Shown here: piece by piece, positions 8,882 to 16,030 of the stretch
Layout of the letters: each line of letters opens with the position of its first letter
Numbering within the stretch: the stretch's first letter is position 1
NCBI GenBank assembly: GCA_903896505.1
Contig: CAITXU010000275.1
Location: forward strand, 1-50,273
Direction of reading: 5' to 3'
Source: an uncultured Verrucomicrobiota bacterium
GTDB lineage: Bacteria; Verrucomicrobiota; Verrucomicrobiia; Limisphaerales; UBA9464
Length of the DNA: 50,273 nt
Notes under the pieces: model-generated
The model's input: only the letters and a program-made list of their open reading frames with translations
What the model was told of the DNA's origin: nothing
Database searches by the model: none
Position numbers and translations under genes: made by a program

Positions 8882-9964
8882 TTAACGGTCGATCCAGCCT
8901 CCGCCCAGCACCAGATCCCCATCGTAAAGGACACAGGCTTGGCCCGGAGTGATGGCACGGGCCGCCTGGCGCAGGCTGACCAAGGCTCGCCCCCCCTTCT
9001 CTGGTCGCACCACGGCCGGACAACCGGGATGATTGTACCGAATTTTGGCCGTGCACTCGAATTCATCGGGTGGCTCATCCCATGGAATCCAGGAGCAGTT
9101 CGACAAGCGACAGGAACTGGAGTTTAACCGAGCCTCTTCACCCACCACCACCCGGTTGGATTCCGGGTCCAAGGCGACCACATACAGGGGCTGTTTCGAG
9201 GAGATACCCAAGCCGCGGCGCTGGCCCACCGTGTAGAATTCAATGCCTTGGTGGACGCCCAGGACCTGACCCGCTTCATCCACAATCTCGCCTGGATGGC
9301 GGGCGACAAGACCGGACTGCTCCAAAAACCGGCCATAATCGCGGTCCGGAACGAAGCAGATTTCCATGCTTTCCTCCTTGTCTGCCGTTCGCAGTTCGCA
9401 GGAGCGGGCGACTTCCCGGGTATCGGACTTCGTCATTTCTCCCAAAGGAAAAAGGGATCGAGCCAATTGGTCCTGACGCAGACTAAAGAGGAAATAGCTT
9501 TGGTCTTTGCGTTCGTCGCGACCCCGGCTGAGCAGGAATCGTCCGGAGGTCGATTGACTAATGCGGGCAAAGTGGCCGGTGGCAATGTAATCGCAACCCA
9601 GCTGGCGTGCGCGGTCCAACAAGACCCCGAACTTCAAGTGCTGATTGCACATCACGCAGGGGTTGGGAGTGCGGCCCGCCTTGTACTCTTCTGCAAAGTA
9701 CTGAATGACCTTTTGTTGGAAGAGCGCCGACTCATCCACCAGATAGTAGGGAATCCCCAGTCGGGAACAGACGCTCCGGGCATCCATGACGGCTTGCGGT
9801 CCACAACACTTGTCCTCGGCCCGGTTGACGCAGTCCTGAGGCCAAAGTTTCAAAGTCACACCCACGACGTCATACCCTTGCTCGAGCAGCAGAGCGGCCG
9901 CCGCCGAAGAATCGACGCCTCCGCTCATCCCGGCCATCACCCGTCCTTTGCGCTCACCTGTCAT
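8882..9964 (-). CDS. mnmA: tRNA-specific 2-thiouridylase MnmA
   Basis: MnmA makes the 2-thio group of the wobble uridine (s2U34) in tRNAs for Lys, Glu and Gln, using sulfur relayed from a cysteine desulfurase and activating the uridine with ATP. The protein (360 residues, normal for the family) has the PP-loop SGGVDSS at 14-20, the catalytic cysteine in NPCVMCN (C102) and its partner in ESMEICF (C202), then FYTVGQRRGLG. The ATG at 9964 was chosen because it starts six residues before the conserved nucleotide-binding strand, has GGAGG just upstream, and leaves 92 bases to the divergent permease gene. A GTG at 10045 would leave only 11 bases and add an unconserved leader. Confidence 0.95.
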   Translation of the reverse strand: MTGERKGRVMAGMSGGVDSSAAAALLLEQGYDVVGVTLKLWPQDCVNRAEDKCCGPQAVMDARSVCSRLGIPYYLVDESALFQQKVIQYFAEEYKAGRTPNPCVMCNQHLKFGVLLDRARQLGCDYIATGHFARISQSTSGRFLLSRGRDERKDQSYFLFSLRQDQLARSLFPLGEMTKSDTREVARSCELRTADKEESMEICFVPDRDYGRFLEQSGLVARHPGEIVDEAGQVLGVHQGIEFYTVGQRRGLGISSKQPLYVVALDPESNRVVVGEEARLNSSSCRLSNCSWIPWDEPPDEFECTAKIRYNHPGCPAVVRPEKGGRALVSLRQAARAITPGQACVLYDGDLVLGGGWIDR

Positions 9965-10056
9965 GTCCTCCAAGAATGGCAGCGATGCCACGGAGGTAAA
10001 GGCCACACCCACCTGCACGCTTCCCTCCGTCGCATCTCCCGGCACAGACTCGGCCC

Positions 10057-10821
10057 ATGGAACTCGCCCATGCGTGGTACCCGGCCCTGTTTACCACCGG
10101 CCTGGTTGCCGGATTTGTTGACGCCATTGCCGGCGGCGGTGGACTGCTGACCGTTCCGGTTCTTTTTGCCACCGGGCTTCCTGTGTCCGTGGCCCTGGGC
10201 ACCAATAAATTTCAATCCTCGTGTGGCACGGCCCTGGCCACCGCTCAGTACGCCCGGTCCGGACTCATTGACCTCAAATCCACTTGGAAAGGCATTCTTG
10301 CAACTGGAGTCGGGGCCGCCCTCGGGACCTATACGGTCGCCCACATCCACCCGGACATCATCCGTCCCCTCGTGCCTGTTCTCCTTTTCGGCATTGCCGG
10401 ATATACATGGCTGCGGCCGAACCTCGGCAAGGTCTCGCGCCCGGCGCGAATGAACCCGACTGCCTTCGCCCTCGGTTTCGGATTGGCCCTGGGCTTTTAC
10501 GATGGCTTTTTCGGGCCGGGGACCGGGGCATTCTGGGCACTCGCCTGCGTTGCCATCGCCGGACTGGATTTGCTTCGTGCGACTGCCTTCACCAAGGCCA
10601 TGAACCTGACCAGCAACCTTGTCTCCCTCGCGGTCTTCATCGGGTTGGGAAAGGTGGACTGGGTCATCGCCCTCACCATGGCCGGGGGACAGATCCTCGG
10701 TGGAAGCCTGGGTGCCCGTTCGGCCGTACGAGGTGGCTTTCGATTCATTCGTCCCCTCTTCCTGTGCATGGTGGTCCTGCTGGCCGGTCGAACCGCCTGG
10801 CAGACCTGGATGAGCCGATGA
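10057..10821 (+). CDS. TSUP (TauE/SafE, YfcA-like) family membrane permease
   Basis: Integral inner-membrane protein of 254 residues from the 4-toluene sulfonate uptake permease family (formerly DUF81), whose members move sulfur-containing or organic anions. The family signature is near the N-terminus: FVDAIAGGGGLLTVPVL followed by ALGTNKFQSSCGT. The second half repeats the pattern with GFYDGFFGPGTGAF and TAFTKAMNLTSNLVSL, the usual internal duplication. Several hydrophobic helices are evident. The substrate cannot be told from sequence. The gene diverges from mnmA, an enzyme of sulfur transfer to tRNA, but a functional link is speculative. The stop overlaps the next possible start as ATGA. 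Confidence 0.88.
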   Translation: MELAHAWYPALFTTGLVAGFVDAIAGGGGLLTVPVLFATGLPVSVALGTNKFQSSCGTALATAQYARSGLIDLKSTWKGILATGVGAALGTYTVAHIHPDIIRPLVPVLLFGIAGYTWLRPNLGKVSRPARMNPTAFALGFGLALGFYDGFFGPGTGAFWALACVAIAGLDLLRATAFTKAMNLTSNLVSLAVFIGLGKVDWVIALTMAGGQILGGSLGARSAVRGGFRFIRPLFLCMVVLLAGRTAWQTWMSR

Positions 10822-12269
10822 GTTTCCAATCTCGTATCAGACAATGTGCCAGCCCGGACTTGTGCCGTTGGCGGGTTTCACCTCAACCTTTGCCGATGAC
10901 CTCCCGCCTTTTGTTTCGCGCCCTGCTGGCGATCTGGTCCCTCGGGGGATTGCAGGCACACTTCCTTCAGGCCCAGACCCCGCCCGCGTCCACGGATGGC
11001 AGCCATTTTGAAATCCCGGCCACCGACGATGGACTGCCCGGTCAGGGGCCGATCCGCCGCGCCGATTGGTTCCGGCGACTTTGGAAGGACCGTCGCTCGG
11101 AATGGGCGAGAAAAGTGGAATCCGATCAACACTCGGTGGTTGTCCTGGGGGATTCCATCACCCAGGGATGGGGAGACGACTTCAGCGCCTGGTTTCCGGG
11201 CCTGCACGTGGCCAATCGGGGCATCAGTGGTGACACCTCGCGAGGAGTCCTCGTCCGTCTGGAGGAAGACGTCCTGGTCCTGCATCCAAAGGTGATCATT
11301 CTGTTGATCGGAACCAACGATCTGGAGGAAAAAGCCGAGCCCGAAACCATCGCGGGAAATCTGAAGCTAATCCTGGAGGGCATACACAAGGCCGACCCGG
11401 CAGTTCCGGTGATCCTCAACCAGGTTTTTCCGAGCTCCGCATCCAAGGCCAGGCCATCGGATAAAATCAAAAAATTGAACCGGCTCAATGCAGCGGTGGT
11501 TCGCGGCAATCCGCAGGTCACCTTGGTTGAGACCTGGCCCCTCTTTGCCGATGCCAACGGCGATGCCCTGCCCGCTGAATTCCCCGATTTGCTGCATCCA
11601 AACCTCGCCGGTTACGTCAAATGGGCTGCCGCACTGCGCCCGATACTGGCCACATTGGGAATGCTCGAGAACGTCCCATACGAGTTCACGCCGGAACCGG
11701 GCTTCGTGAGCCTTTTTAACGGAAAGGACCTGACGGGATGGGGGTTCCGGGTAACGTCGGAATCGGATCAAAAAGCGGCCAAAAGCGTGAACAAAAGCGA
11801 TCCCAACGCCCTCGCCTGGCCCATTGTGACGGAACCGATTCAGTTCAACGGAACCAACCGAAGTCCCGATGGCCGATATGTCGCGATCCAAGGGCGCCTG
11901 GTTGTCACCACCCCGCCCGAAGGTCGGCGCATCCAACAGATCTCGACCATCCAAGAGTTTCCCAAAAACTTCATTCTCCGACTGGAATTCCGGGCAACCC
12001 CCAACGCCGACAGCGGTATCTTCATCCGCGGCCCCCAACTTCAATGTCGGGATTATCCCCTGGCAGGCCCCTACAAACAGTTGAAGCACTATCGTGCAGG
12101 CGACTGGAATGAAATCGAGGTTACGGTCAAGGACGGCTCGGCCTTTTGCCTTTGCAATGGTGAAGTGATTGAGGCGGCCATGAAGGTCCCTGAGACGGGG
12201 CCTATCGGACTCGAAGGGGATCGCGGCCAAATGGAATACCGGCGCATCCGGTTGAAGGAGTTGCCATGA
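10818..12269 (+). CDS. secreted SGNH/GDSL hydrolase fused to a DUF1080 (3-keto-disaccharide hydrolase-type) domain
   Basis: Two-domain exported protein. The first domain is an SGNH esterase/lipase with all blocks visible: GDSITQG (nucleophile Ser), the block II Gly in ISGDTSRG, LIGTNDL (Asn) and DLLHPNL (Asp and His). Platelet-activating-factor-acetylhydrolase-like members deacylate glycans or lipids. The second domain, from FVSLFNGKDLTGWGF to the end, is a DUF1080/LamG-like sandwich, with DSGIFIRGPQLQ and GDWNEIEVTVKDG. Two starts are possible: ATG 10818, overlapping the permease stop (ATGA coupling, 483 residues), or ATG 10896, which begins a clean signal peptide MTSRLLFRALLAIWSLGG (457 residues). 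Export favours 10896, coupling favours 10818. A role in polysaccharide breakdown is inferred. Confidence 0.85.
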   Translation: MSFQSRIRQCASPDLCRWRVSPQPLPMTSRLLFRALLAIWSLGGLQAHFLQAQTPPASTDGSHFEIPATDDGLPGQGPIRRADWFRRLWKDRRSEWARKVESDQHSVVVLGDSITQGWGDDFSAWFPGLHVANRGISGDTSRGVLVRLEEDVLVLHPKVIILLIGTNDLEEKAEPETIAGNLKLILEGIHKADPAVPVILNQVFPSSASKARPSDKIKKLNRLNAAVVRGNPQVTLVETWPLFADANGDALPAEFPDLLHPNLAGYVKWAAALRPILATLGMLENVPYEFTPEPGFVSLFNGKDLTGWGFRVTSESDQKAAKSVNKSDPNALAWPIVTEPIQFNGTNRSPDGRYVAIQGRLVVTTPPEGRRIQQISTIQEFPKNFILRLEFRATPNADSGIFIRGPQLQCRDYPLAGPYKQLKHYRAGDWNEIEVTVKDGSAFCLCNGEVIEAAMKVPETGPIGLEGDRGQMEYRRIRLKELP

Positions 12270-12432
12270 AGCAGTTCCAAACAACAGCGTTTTCCCCAAC
12301 CGGACGATTCAAATTCAACTTATTGAATCAGCGCAATATCGGGAGATGTGAACCAACCACGAACCAACCGCAGGTGATGGACAATTACAACGAAAAAGCG
12401 GAGGGCTGTGGATACCATCGAGAGTAATCCGA

Positions 12433-12465
12433 ACCGCCGCGGCTCGCCGGGAGGCTCGCCCTACC
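12433..12465 (-). repeat. 33-base interspersed repeat, GGTAGG family, copy 1
   Basis: Read on the minus strand this begins GGTAGGGCGAGCCTCC and ends GCCGCGGCGGT. It matches the plus-strand copy at 28533-28565 at all but two of 33 positions. A diverged plus-oriented relative lies about 35-60 bases to its right: 12498-12518 matches 28518-28538 at 17 of 21 positions. Inverted pairs of this kind are typical of REP-type repeats. Confidence 0.8.
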
Positions 12466-12579
12466 ATGGCCTTACGAGATTCCATAGTAACTTTCTTAAT
12501 TTCAATCATATTGGTAGGACGATGGTCCTGCTCTGCGGCGGCGGCCGGGACCCACACCGAATTCGCAGACGCGAGGCCA

Positions 12580-12604
12580 AAGCGGCAGGATGCCGCTTCC
12601 ACTT
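12580..12604 (+). repeat. 25-base interspersed repeat with GGA-loop hairpin, copy 1
   Basis: A perfect 8-base stem AAGCGGCA / TGCCGCTT encloses the loop GGA (12580-12598), followed by CCACTT. The same 25 bases recur exactly at 15812-15836. The GGA-loop architecture is shared with the REP units at 22.6-23.7 kb and with 7828-7844. Confidence 0.85.
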
Positions 12605-12730
12605 CGGCGGGCATTCCGCACAGGCAAAGCCATCGGGCCGTCCGCAGGACTGAGGCTTCTGCCAAGCCACTGCGGTTAAGCCATCCCGCCTGACTTCGAG
12701 ATATCACGGGGGGCTGCCCTCCATCCGTTC

Positions 12731-13573
12731 CTAAGCCCGGGTCAACTCGAAGACCGTGATCTCGGGACGAGCGGCAAATCGTAATCGTGCGAGATACCCC
12801 AGGCCCCGATTGATATAAAGTCGGCGTCCACCTCCCACCGCATATTCGCCCGAAACATACCGGGTATTTCGGACGGGTAGGACAAGGGAAGTGACCCATG
12901 GCAGCCGGCATTGTCCCCCATGGCTGTGCCCACTCAAAATCCAGCCTTCGTGGTCGCCCCAGACTGGCAGGTCGGCGACGTCGGGATTATGACACAGAAC
13001 GATATGGGGGCGGTCTGTGGAAATTCGGTTCTGGCTGTATGCCATGTTAAACTGTGTCCCCCAAAGGTCGTCAATACCGTGAACCCGCAACCCACGGCAG
13101 TCCTCCGTTTCGTTGCGAAGGACATGGATACCAAACTTTCGCAATTGACTCTCCAAACGCGCGGCAAGGACGTCCTCCCGCCAATCCCGGCCAAAGTCAT
13201 GATTCCCAAGAACACCATAGGTACCCATTTTTCCCCGGGGTAGATTCCGATAGGAACGCCGGAGTTGTTCGTCCGATAATGTCCATCCTCGACTGACAAA
13301 ATCCCCCGTATAGACCACCAGGTCGGGAGCCCACCCAGAGACACGGGAAAACTGGGAAAACAAGTAACGATCATCGACAAACGGTCCCGCGTGGATATCA
13401 CTGATCTGGACCAGCTTTTTGCCTATCCAGCCGGAATCAAGTCCCGCTATCGGCAGCTTCCGGGTCACAACCTCCACCCAGTGCGGTTCCAAACGCCAGG
13501 AATAAACGCCTGTCGTCACCGCAGTGCCCAAAACCGCCTGAAGCCATCGGCGACGATTCCCCTGCCACTTCAT
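12731..13573 (-). CDS. Tat-exported metallophosphoesterase (YkuE-like)
   Basis: Calcineurin-like phosphoesterase of 280 residues. All metal-binding blocks are visible: SDIHAGPF (Asp, His), YTGDFVSRG (Asp), LGNHDFG (Asn, His), CHNPD (His) and SGHSHGGQ (GHxH). Related proteins include Bacillus YkuE and UDP-2,3-diacylglucosamine hydrolase-like enzymes; the true substrate is unknown. The N-terminus has NRRRWLQAVLGTAVTTG, a twin-arginine-type signal ahead of a hydrophobic segment, which implies folded export to the periplasm with metal loaded in the cytoplasm. ATG start at 13573. The gene diverges from the PQQ-like gene across 132 bases that should hold both promoters, and converges on the repeat-bearing gap to its left. 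Confidence 0.9.
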   Translation of the reverse strand: MKWQGNRRRWLQAVLGTAVTTGVYSWRLEPHWVEVVTRKLPIAGLDSGWIGKKLVQISDIHAGPFVDDRYLFSQFSRVSGWAPDLVVYTGDFVSRGWTLSDEQLRRSYRNLPRGKMGTYGVLGNHDFGRDWREDVLAARLESQLRKFGIHVLRNETEDCRGLRVHGIDDLWGTQFNMAYSQNRISTDRPHIVLCHNPDVADLPVWGDHEGWILSGHSHGGQCRLPWVTSLVLPVRNTRYVSGEYAVGGGRRLYINRGLGYLARLRFAARPEITVFELTRA

Positions 13574-13705
13574 GTTCGGTGGATTCCATTGGTTGAAAAG
13601 CGTTCAATGGATGCAGTTGGCCTATCCCTTGGTTGTTCTCAGGAATGATTTGGGCGGCGTAACCAAAACATTTTTTCAGGGTCTTACCTGTTAACATCTT
13701 CCTTC

Positions 13706-15211
13706 ATGTCGACCCCTTCCATCTCCTTGGCCGCATTCCTCGCCGTGGCCATTCCATTCCAGTCGATCTACGCCGCCAACTGGCCTGCCTGGCGCGGCAC
13801 CGACCAAACGGGCATCTCGCCGGACACCAACCTGCCGGTCCATTTTAGTCCTTCCGAAAATGTTCGATGGCATGTTCCGCTACCCGCTCCCGGAAACTCC
13901 TCTCCCATAGTGTGGGGCAATCGCGTGTTTGTGACCCAATTCGACCCGGCTGAAAACCGCCGGACACTGATTTGCCTCGACCGGACCAATGGCAAAGTGC
14001 TGTGGAACTCAGGCATCGTTTACACCGAGGCGGAGCAGACCCAGGAAAACAATCCGTATTGCGCTGGAACACCGGCAACGGATGGGAAGTTGATCATCGT
14101 CTGCTTCGGTTCTCCCGGAGTCTATGCCTACGATTTCGATGGCAAAGAGGTCTGGCACAGGGATTTGGGGAAAATCAGCCATATGTTTGGCAACGCCGTC
14201 TGCCCGATCATCCACCAACAACTTTGCTTCCTGAATTTCGGGCCAGATCCGAGTGCGCGCCTCGTTGCTTTGGACCTCTCCACCGGCAAAACGGTCTGGG
14301 AAGCGGTCGCCCCAAAGCCTGATCCTGCCGAGGCCCCGGCTATGCAGGGACCAAGGCCCGGAGGTCCCAACAGGCCGTCTCCCGACGGTCCTCCCGGGCT
14401 CCGCGGTGAAGGTGGTGCCAGAGAAGGCACTGCCGGAGGCCCTGCAGATGCCCCGCCGCTGGGCCGTCCTCCCGGACCGGGAGCTCCTCCCCCCGGCAGC
14501 GCCGACATAGCCGGTGGACCTGGTGGACCCGGTGGCGGATTTCGCCCTCCTGCTGGAGGTCGAGGCATGGGACGTCCCGGCGGAGCCTCGTGGAGCACCC
14601 CGGTGGTGGTCTCCGTTGCTGGCCATGACGAGTTGGTGGTCAATTTCCCGAATCGACTGGTGGCATTTGATCCCCCCACTGGAAAACAATTGTGGTTCAG
14701 CAAGGGAGTGGGTGGCTCGATTTATACCACTCCCGCGGTGGGGGACGGGATCATCGTGGGCAACAGTGGAGGCCCCGGGGGAGGCAGTGCCATCGCCCTA
14801 AAGCCAGGTGGAACCGGGGAGGTGACCGAGAGCCAGAAGGTCTGGCGTCTCGACCGCGTCAAGAGCTCCATTGGTTCCGGAGTGATTTACCAGGGTCACT
14901 TGTTCACCATCAGCCAGGATGGAATCGTGTCCTGCCTGGACCTCCAAAACGGTAAAACGCTCTGGGAGGAACGCTTGAAGGGATCCACATCACGGAACAG
15001 TTCATGGTCTTCCATCCTCGTGGCCACCGGAAATCTCTATATACCCAATCAATCGGGTGATGTTTTTGTTGTCCGAGCGGCAGCCGATTTCCAGTTATTG
15101 GCAACAAATGCCGTCGGCGAGCCAACGAATGCCTCCTTGGCGGCATCCAACGGCGAACTGTTTCTGCGCACCAACCAAGGGGTTTGGTGTTTTGCCTCAA
15201 AATCTCCCTGA
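13706..15211 (+). CDS. secreted PQQ-like beta-propeller protein with Pro/Gly-rich insertion
   Basis: Exported eight-bladed-type propeller of 501 residues. A signal peptide (ending SIYAANW) is followed by NWPAWRGTDQTGIS, the usual start of PQQ-like repeat proteins in Verrucomicrobia and Planctomycetes. Repeats show the blade signature of tryptophan-containing strands after TGK or NGK turns: NGKVLWNSG, DGKEVWHRD, TGKTVWEAV, TGKQLWFSK and NGKTLWEER. Residues about 203-294 are a low-complexity insert of Pro, Gly, Ala and Arg between blades. Most such proteins do not bind PQQ and may be scaffolds (compare BamB), so no dehydrogenase activity is claimed. A hairpin terminator follows the stop. A second member of the family sits at 33273-34577. 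Confidence 0.85.
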   Translation: MSTPSISLAAFLAVAIPFQSIYAANWPAWRGTDQTGISPDTNLPVHFSPSENVRWHVPLPAPGNSSPIVWGNRVFVTQFDPAENRRTLICLDRTNGKVLWNSGIVYTEAEQTQENNPYCAGTPATDGKLIIVCFGSPGVYAYDFDGKEVWHRDLGKISHMFGNAVCPIIHQQLCFLNFGPDPSARLVALDLSTGKTVWEAVAPKPDPAEAPAMQGPRPGGPNRPSPDGPPGLRGEGGAREGTAGGPADAPPLGRPPGPGAPPPGSADIAGGPGGPGGGFRPPAGGRGMGRPGGASWSTPVVVSVAGHDELVVNFPNRLVAFDPPTGKQLWFSKGVGGSIYTTPAVGDGIIVGNSGGPGGGSAIALKPGGTGEVTESQKVWRLDRVKSSIGSGVIYQGHLFTISQDGIVSCLDLQNGKTLWEERLKGSTSRNSSWSSILVATGNLYIPNQSGDVFVVRAAADFQLLATNAVGEPTNASLAASNGELFLRTNQGVWCFASKSP

Positions 15212-15250
15212 ACAGGCTGGCGGCTTTGCACACGTTTCAGTTCCTACAAC

Positions 15251-15276
15251 GACCCGCTCAGAATGAGCGGGTCTTT
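15251..15276 (+). terminator. hairpin terminator after the PQQ-like gene
   Basis: A perfect 10-base stem GACCCGCTCA (15251-15260) / TGAGCGGGTC (15264-15273) has the loop GAA and is followed by TTTCGCT. The hairpin is strong and the T-tract short. It lies 40 bases after the stop at 15211 and before the DoxX-like gene, so it probably separates the two units. Confidence 0.75.
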
Positions 15277-15335
15277 CGCTGTAAGGACTGGGTGCTCTTC
15301 ACAACCCATCGGAAGGCAAAACATTCTGCCATCTT

Positions 15336-15779
15336 ATGAAAGCAACGACACCCCTTTCCTGCAAAACCCACACCATCGCCTCCTGGACCTTCCAAGTGAT
15401 TGCAGCGGCAATCCTGGCTCAGACCTTGTTTTTCAAGTTCTCCGGAGCCGCAGAGTCAAAATATATCTTCACCACCTTGGGTGTTGAGCCCTGGGGGCGA
15501 ATCGGCACCGGTTTGTTGGAGTTGGTTGCCGTGACTCTCTTGCTGACCCCGAGATTGGCTGTGTTTGGTGCCGGGTTGGCCTCCGGGTTGATGAGCGGTG
15601 CCATTTTTAGCCATCTGACAAAATTGGGAATCGTGGTTCAAGACGATGGCGGCCTTCTTTTTGGTCTGGCAGTAACAGTCCTTGGCTCGTCAGCCATTGT
15701 CCTATGGCTCCGCCGGAGGGAAATTCCCCTCATCGGGCTCTGGATGGCATCTGGAGCGGCCGGGGCCATGATTCCATAG
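15336..15779 (+). CDS. DoxX-like small membrane protein
   Basis: Integral membrane protein of 147 residues with four hydrophobic helices, roughly residues 15-35, 52-72, 76-98 and 103-127. The arrangement and the motif LFFKFSGAAESKYIFTTLG, followed by RIGTGLLELVA, resemble the DoxX-like/DUF family of quinone-associated membrane proteins. The family has no firm common activity, so a role in redox or membrane stress is only a suggestion. The gene stands alone between a terminator at 15251 and a repeat-bearing gap. ATG start, no Shine-Dalgarno. Confidence 0.75.
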   Translation: MKATTPLSCKTHTIASWTFQVIAAAILAQTLFFKFSGAAESKYIFTTLGVEPWGRIGTGLLELVAVTLLLTPRLAVFGAGLASGLMSGAIFSHLTKLGIVVQDDGGLLFGLAVTVLGSSAIVLWLRRREIPLIGLWMASGAAGAMIP

Positions 15780-15811
15780 GGCTGCCTGCCGCCGGTGTTG
15801 CCCCGGATCAG

Positions 15812-15836
15812 AAGCGGCAGGATGCCGCTTCCACTT
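15812..15836 (+). repeat. 25-base interspersed repeat with GGA-loop hairpin, copy 2
   Basis: Identical over 25 bases to 12580-12604: stem AAGCGGCA / TGCCGCTT, loop GGA, then CCACTT. The following bases share the pattern of a GG-rich stretch and then GGGCATTCCG- or GTGCCCTTTCGG-like sequence, so the homologous block may be longer and degenerate. It lies in the 251-base gap between the DoxX-like gene and the sedolisin, which holds nothing else that I recognise. Confidence 0.85.
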
Positions 15837-16030
15837 TGGGGTGCCCTTTCGGACGTGGCGCTCGGGATCAGGTCGCTCTCGATGCAATGATGGAAGTACG
15901 ACTATCACCCCTTTTGCTCCCGATGACATCGTGAGCCAAGCCATAGATCAACGACTTTAATGGTACCATTGCCCATCGCAACGTCTTATTGATTGCATCC
16001 CTGTACGAACGCCAGATAAGCTGATATACT

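Larger units (their letters stand above)
12270..12730. other. 461-base gap between convergent genes, carrying palindromic repeats
   Basis: No gene is supported here. The gap holds a minus-oriented copy of the 33-base GGTAGG repeat (12433-12465) and a degenerate plus-oriented partner starting near 12498. A GGA-loop palindrome lies at 12580-12598. Short open frames that run through the repeats have low-complexity, repeat-derived translations and no convincing start. Neither flanking gene has an evident intrinsic terminator here. Confidence 0.6.

Noticed and set aside
12315..12911. Minus-strand frame of 198 codons overlapping the phosphoesterase
   Set aside because: Runs through repeat sequence and the reverse frame of the phosphoesterase gene; no motif.
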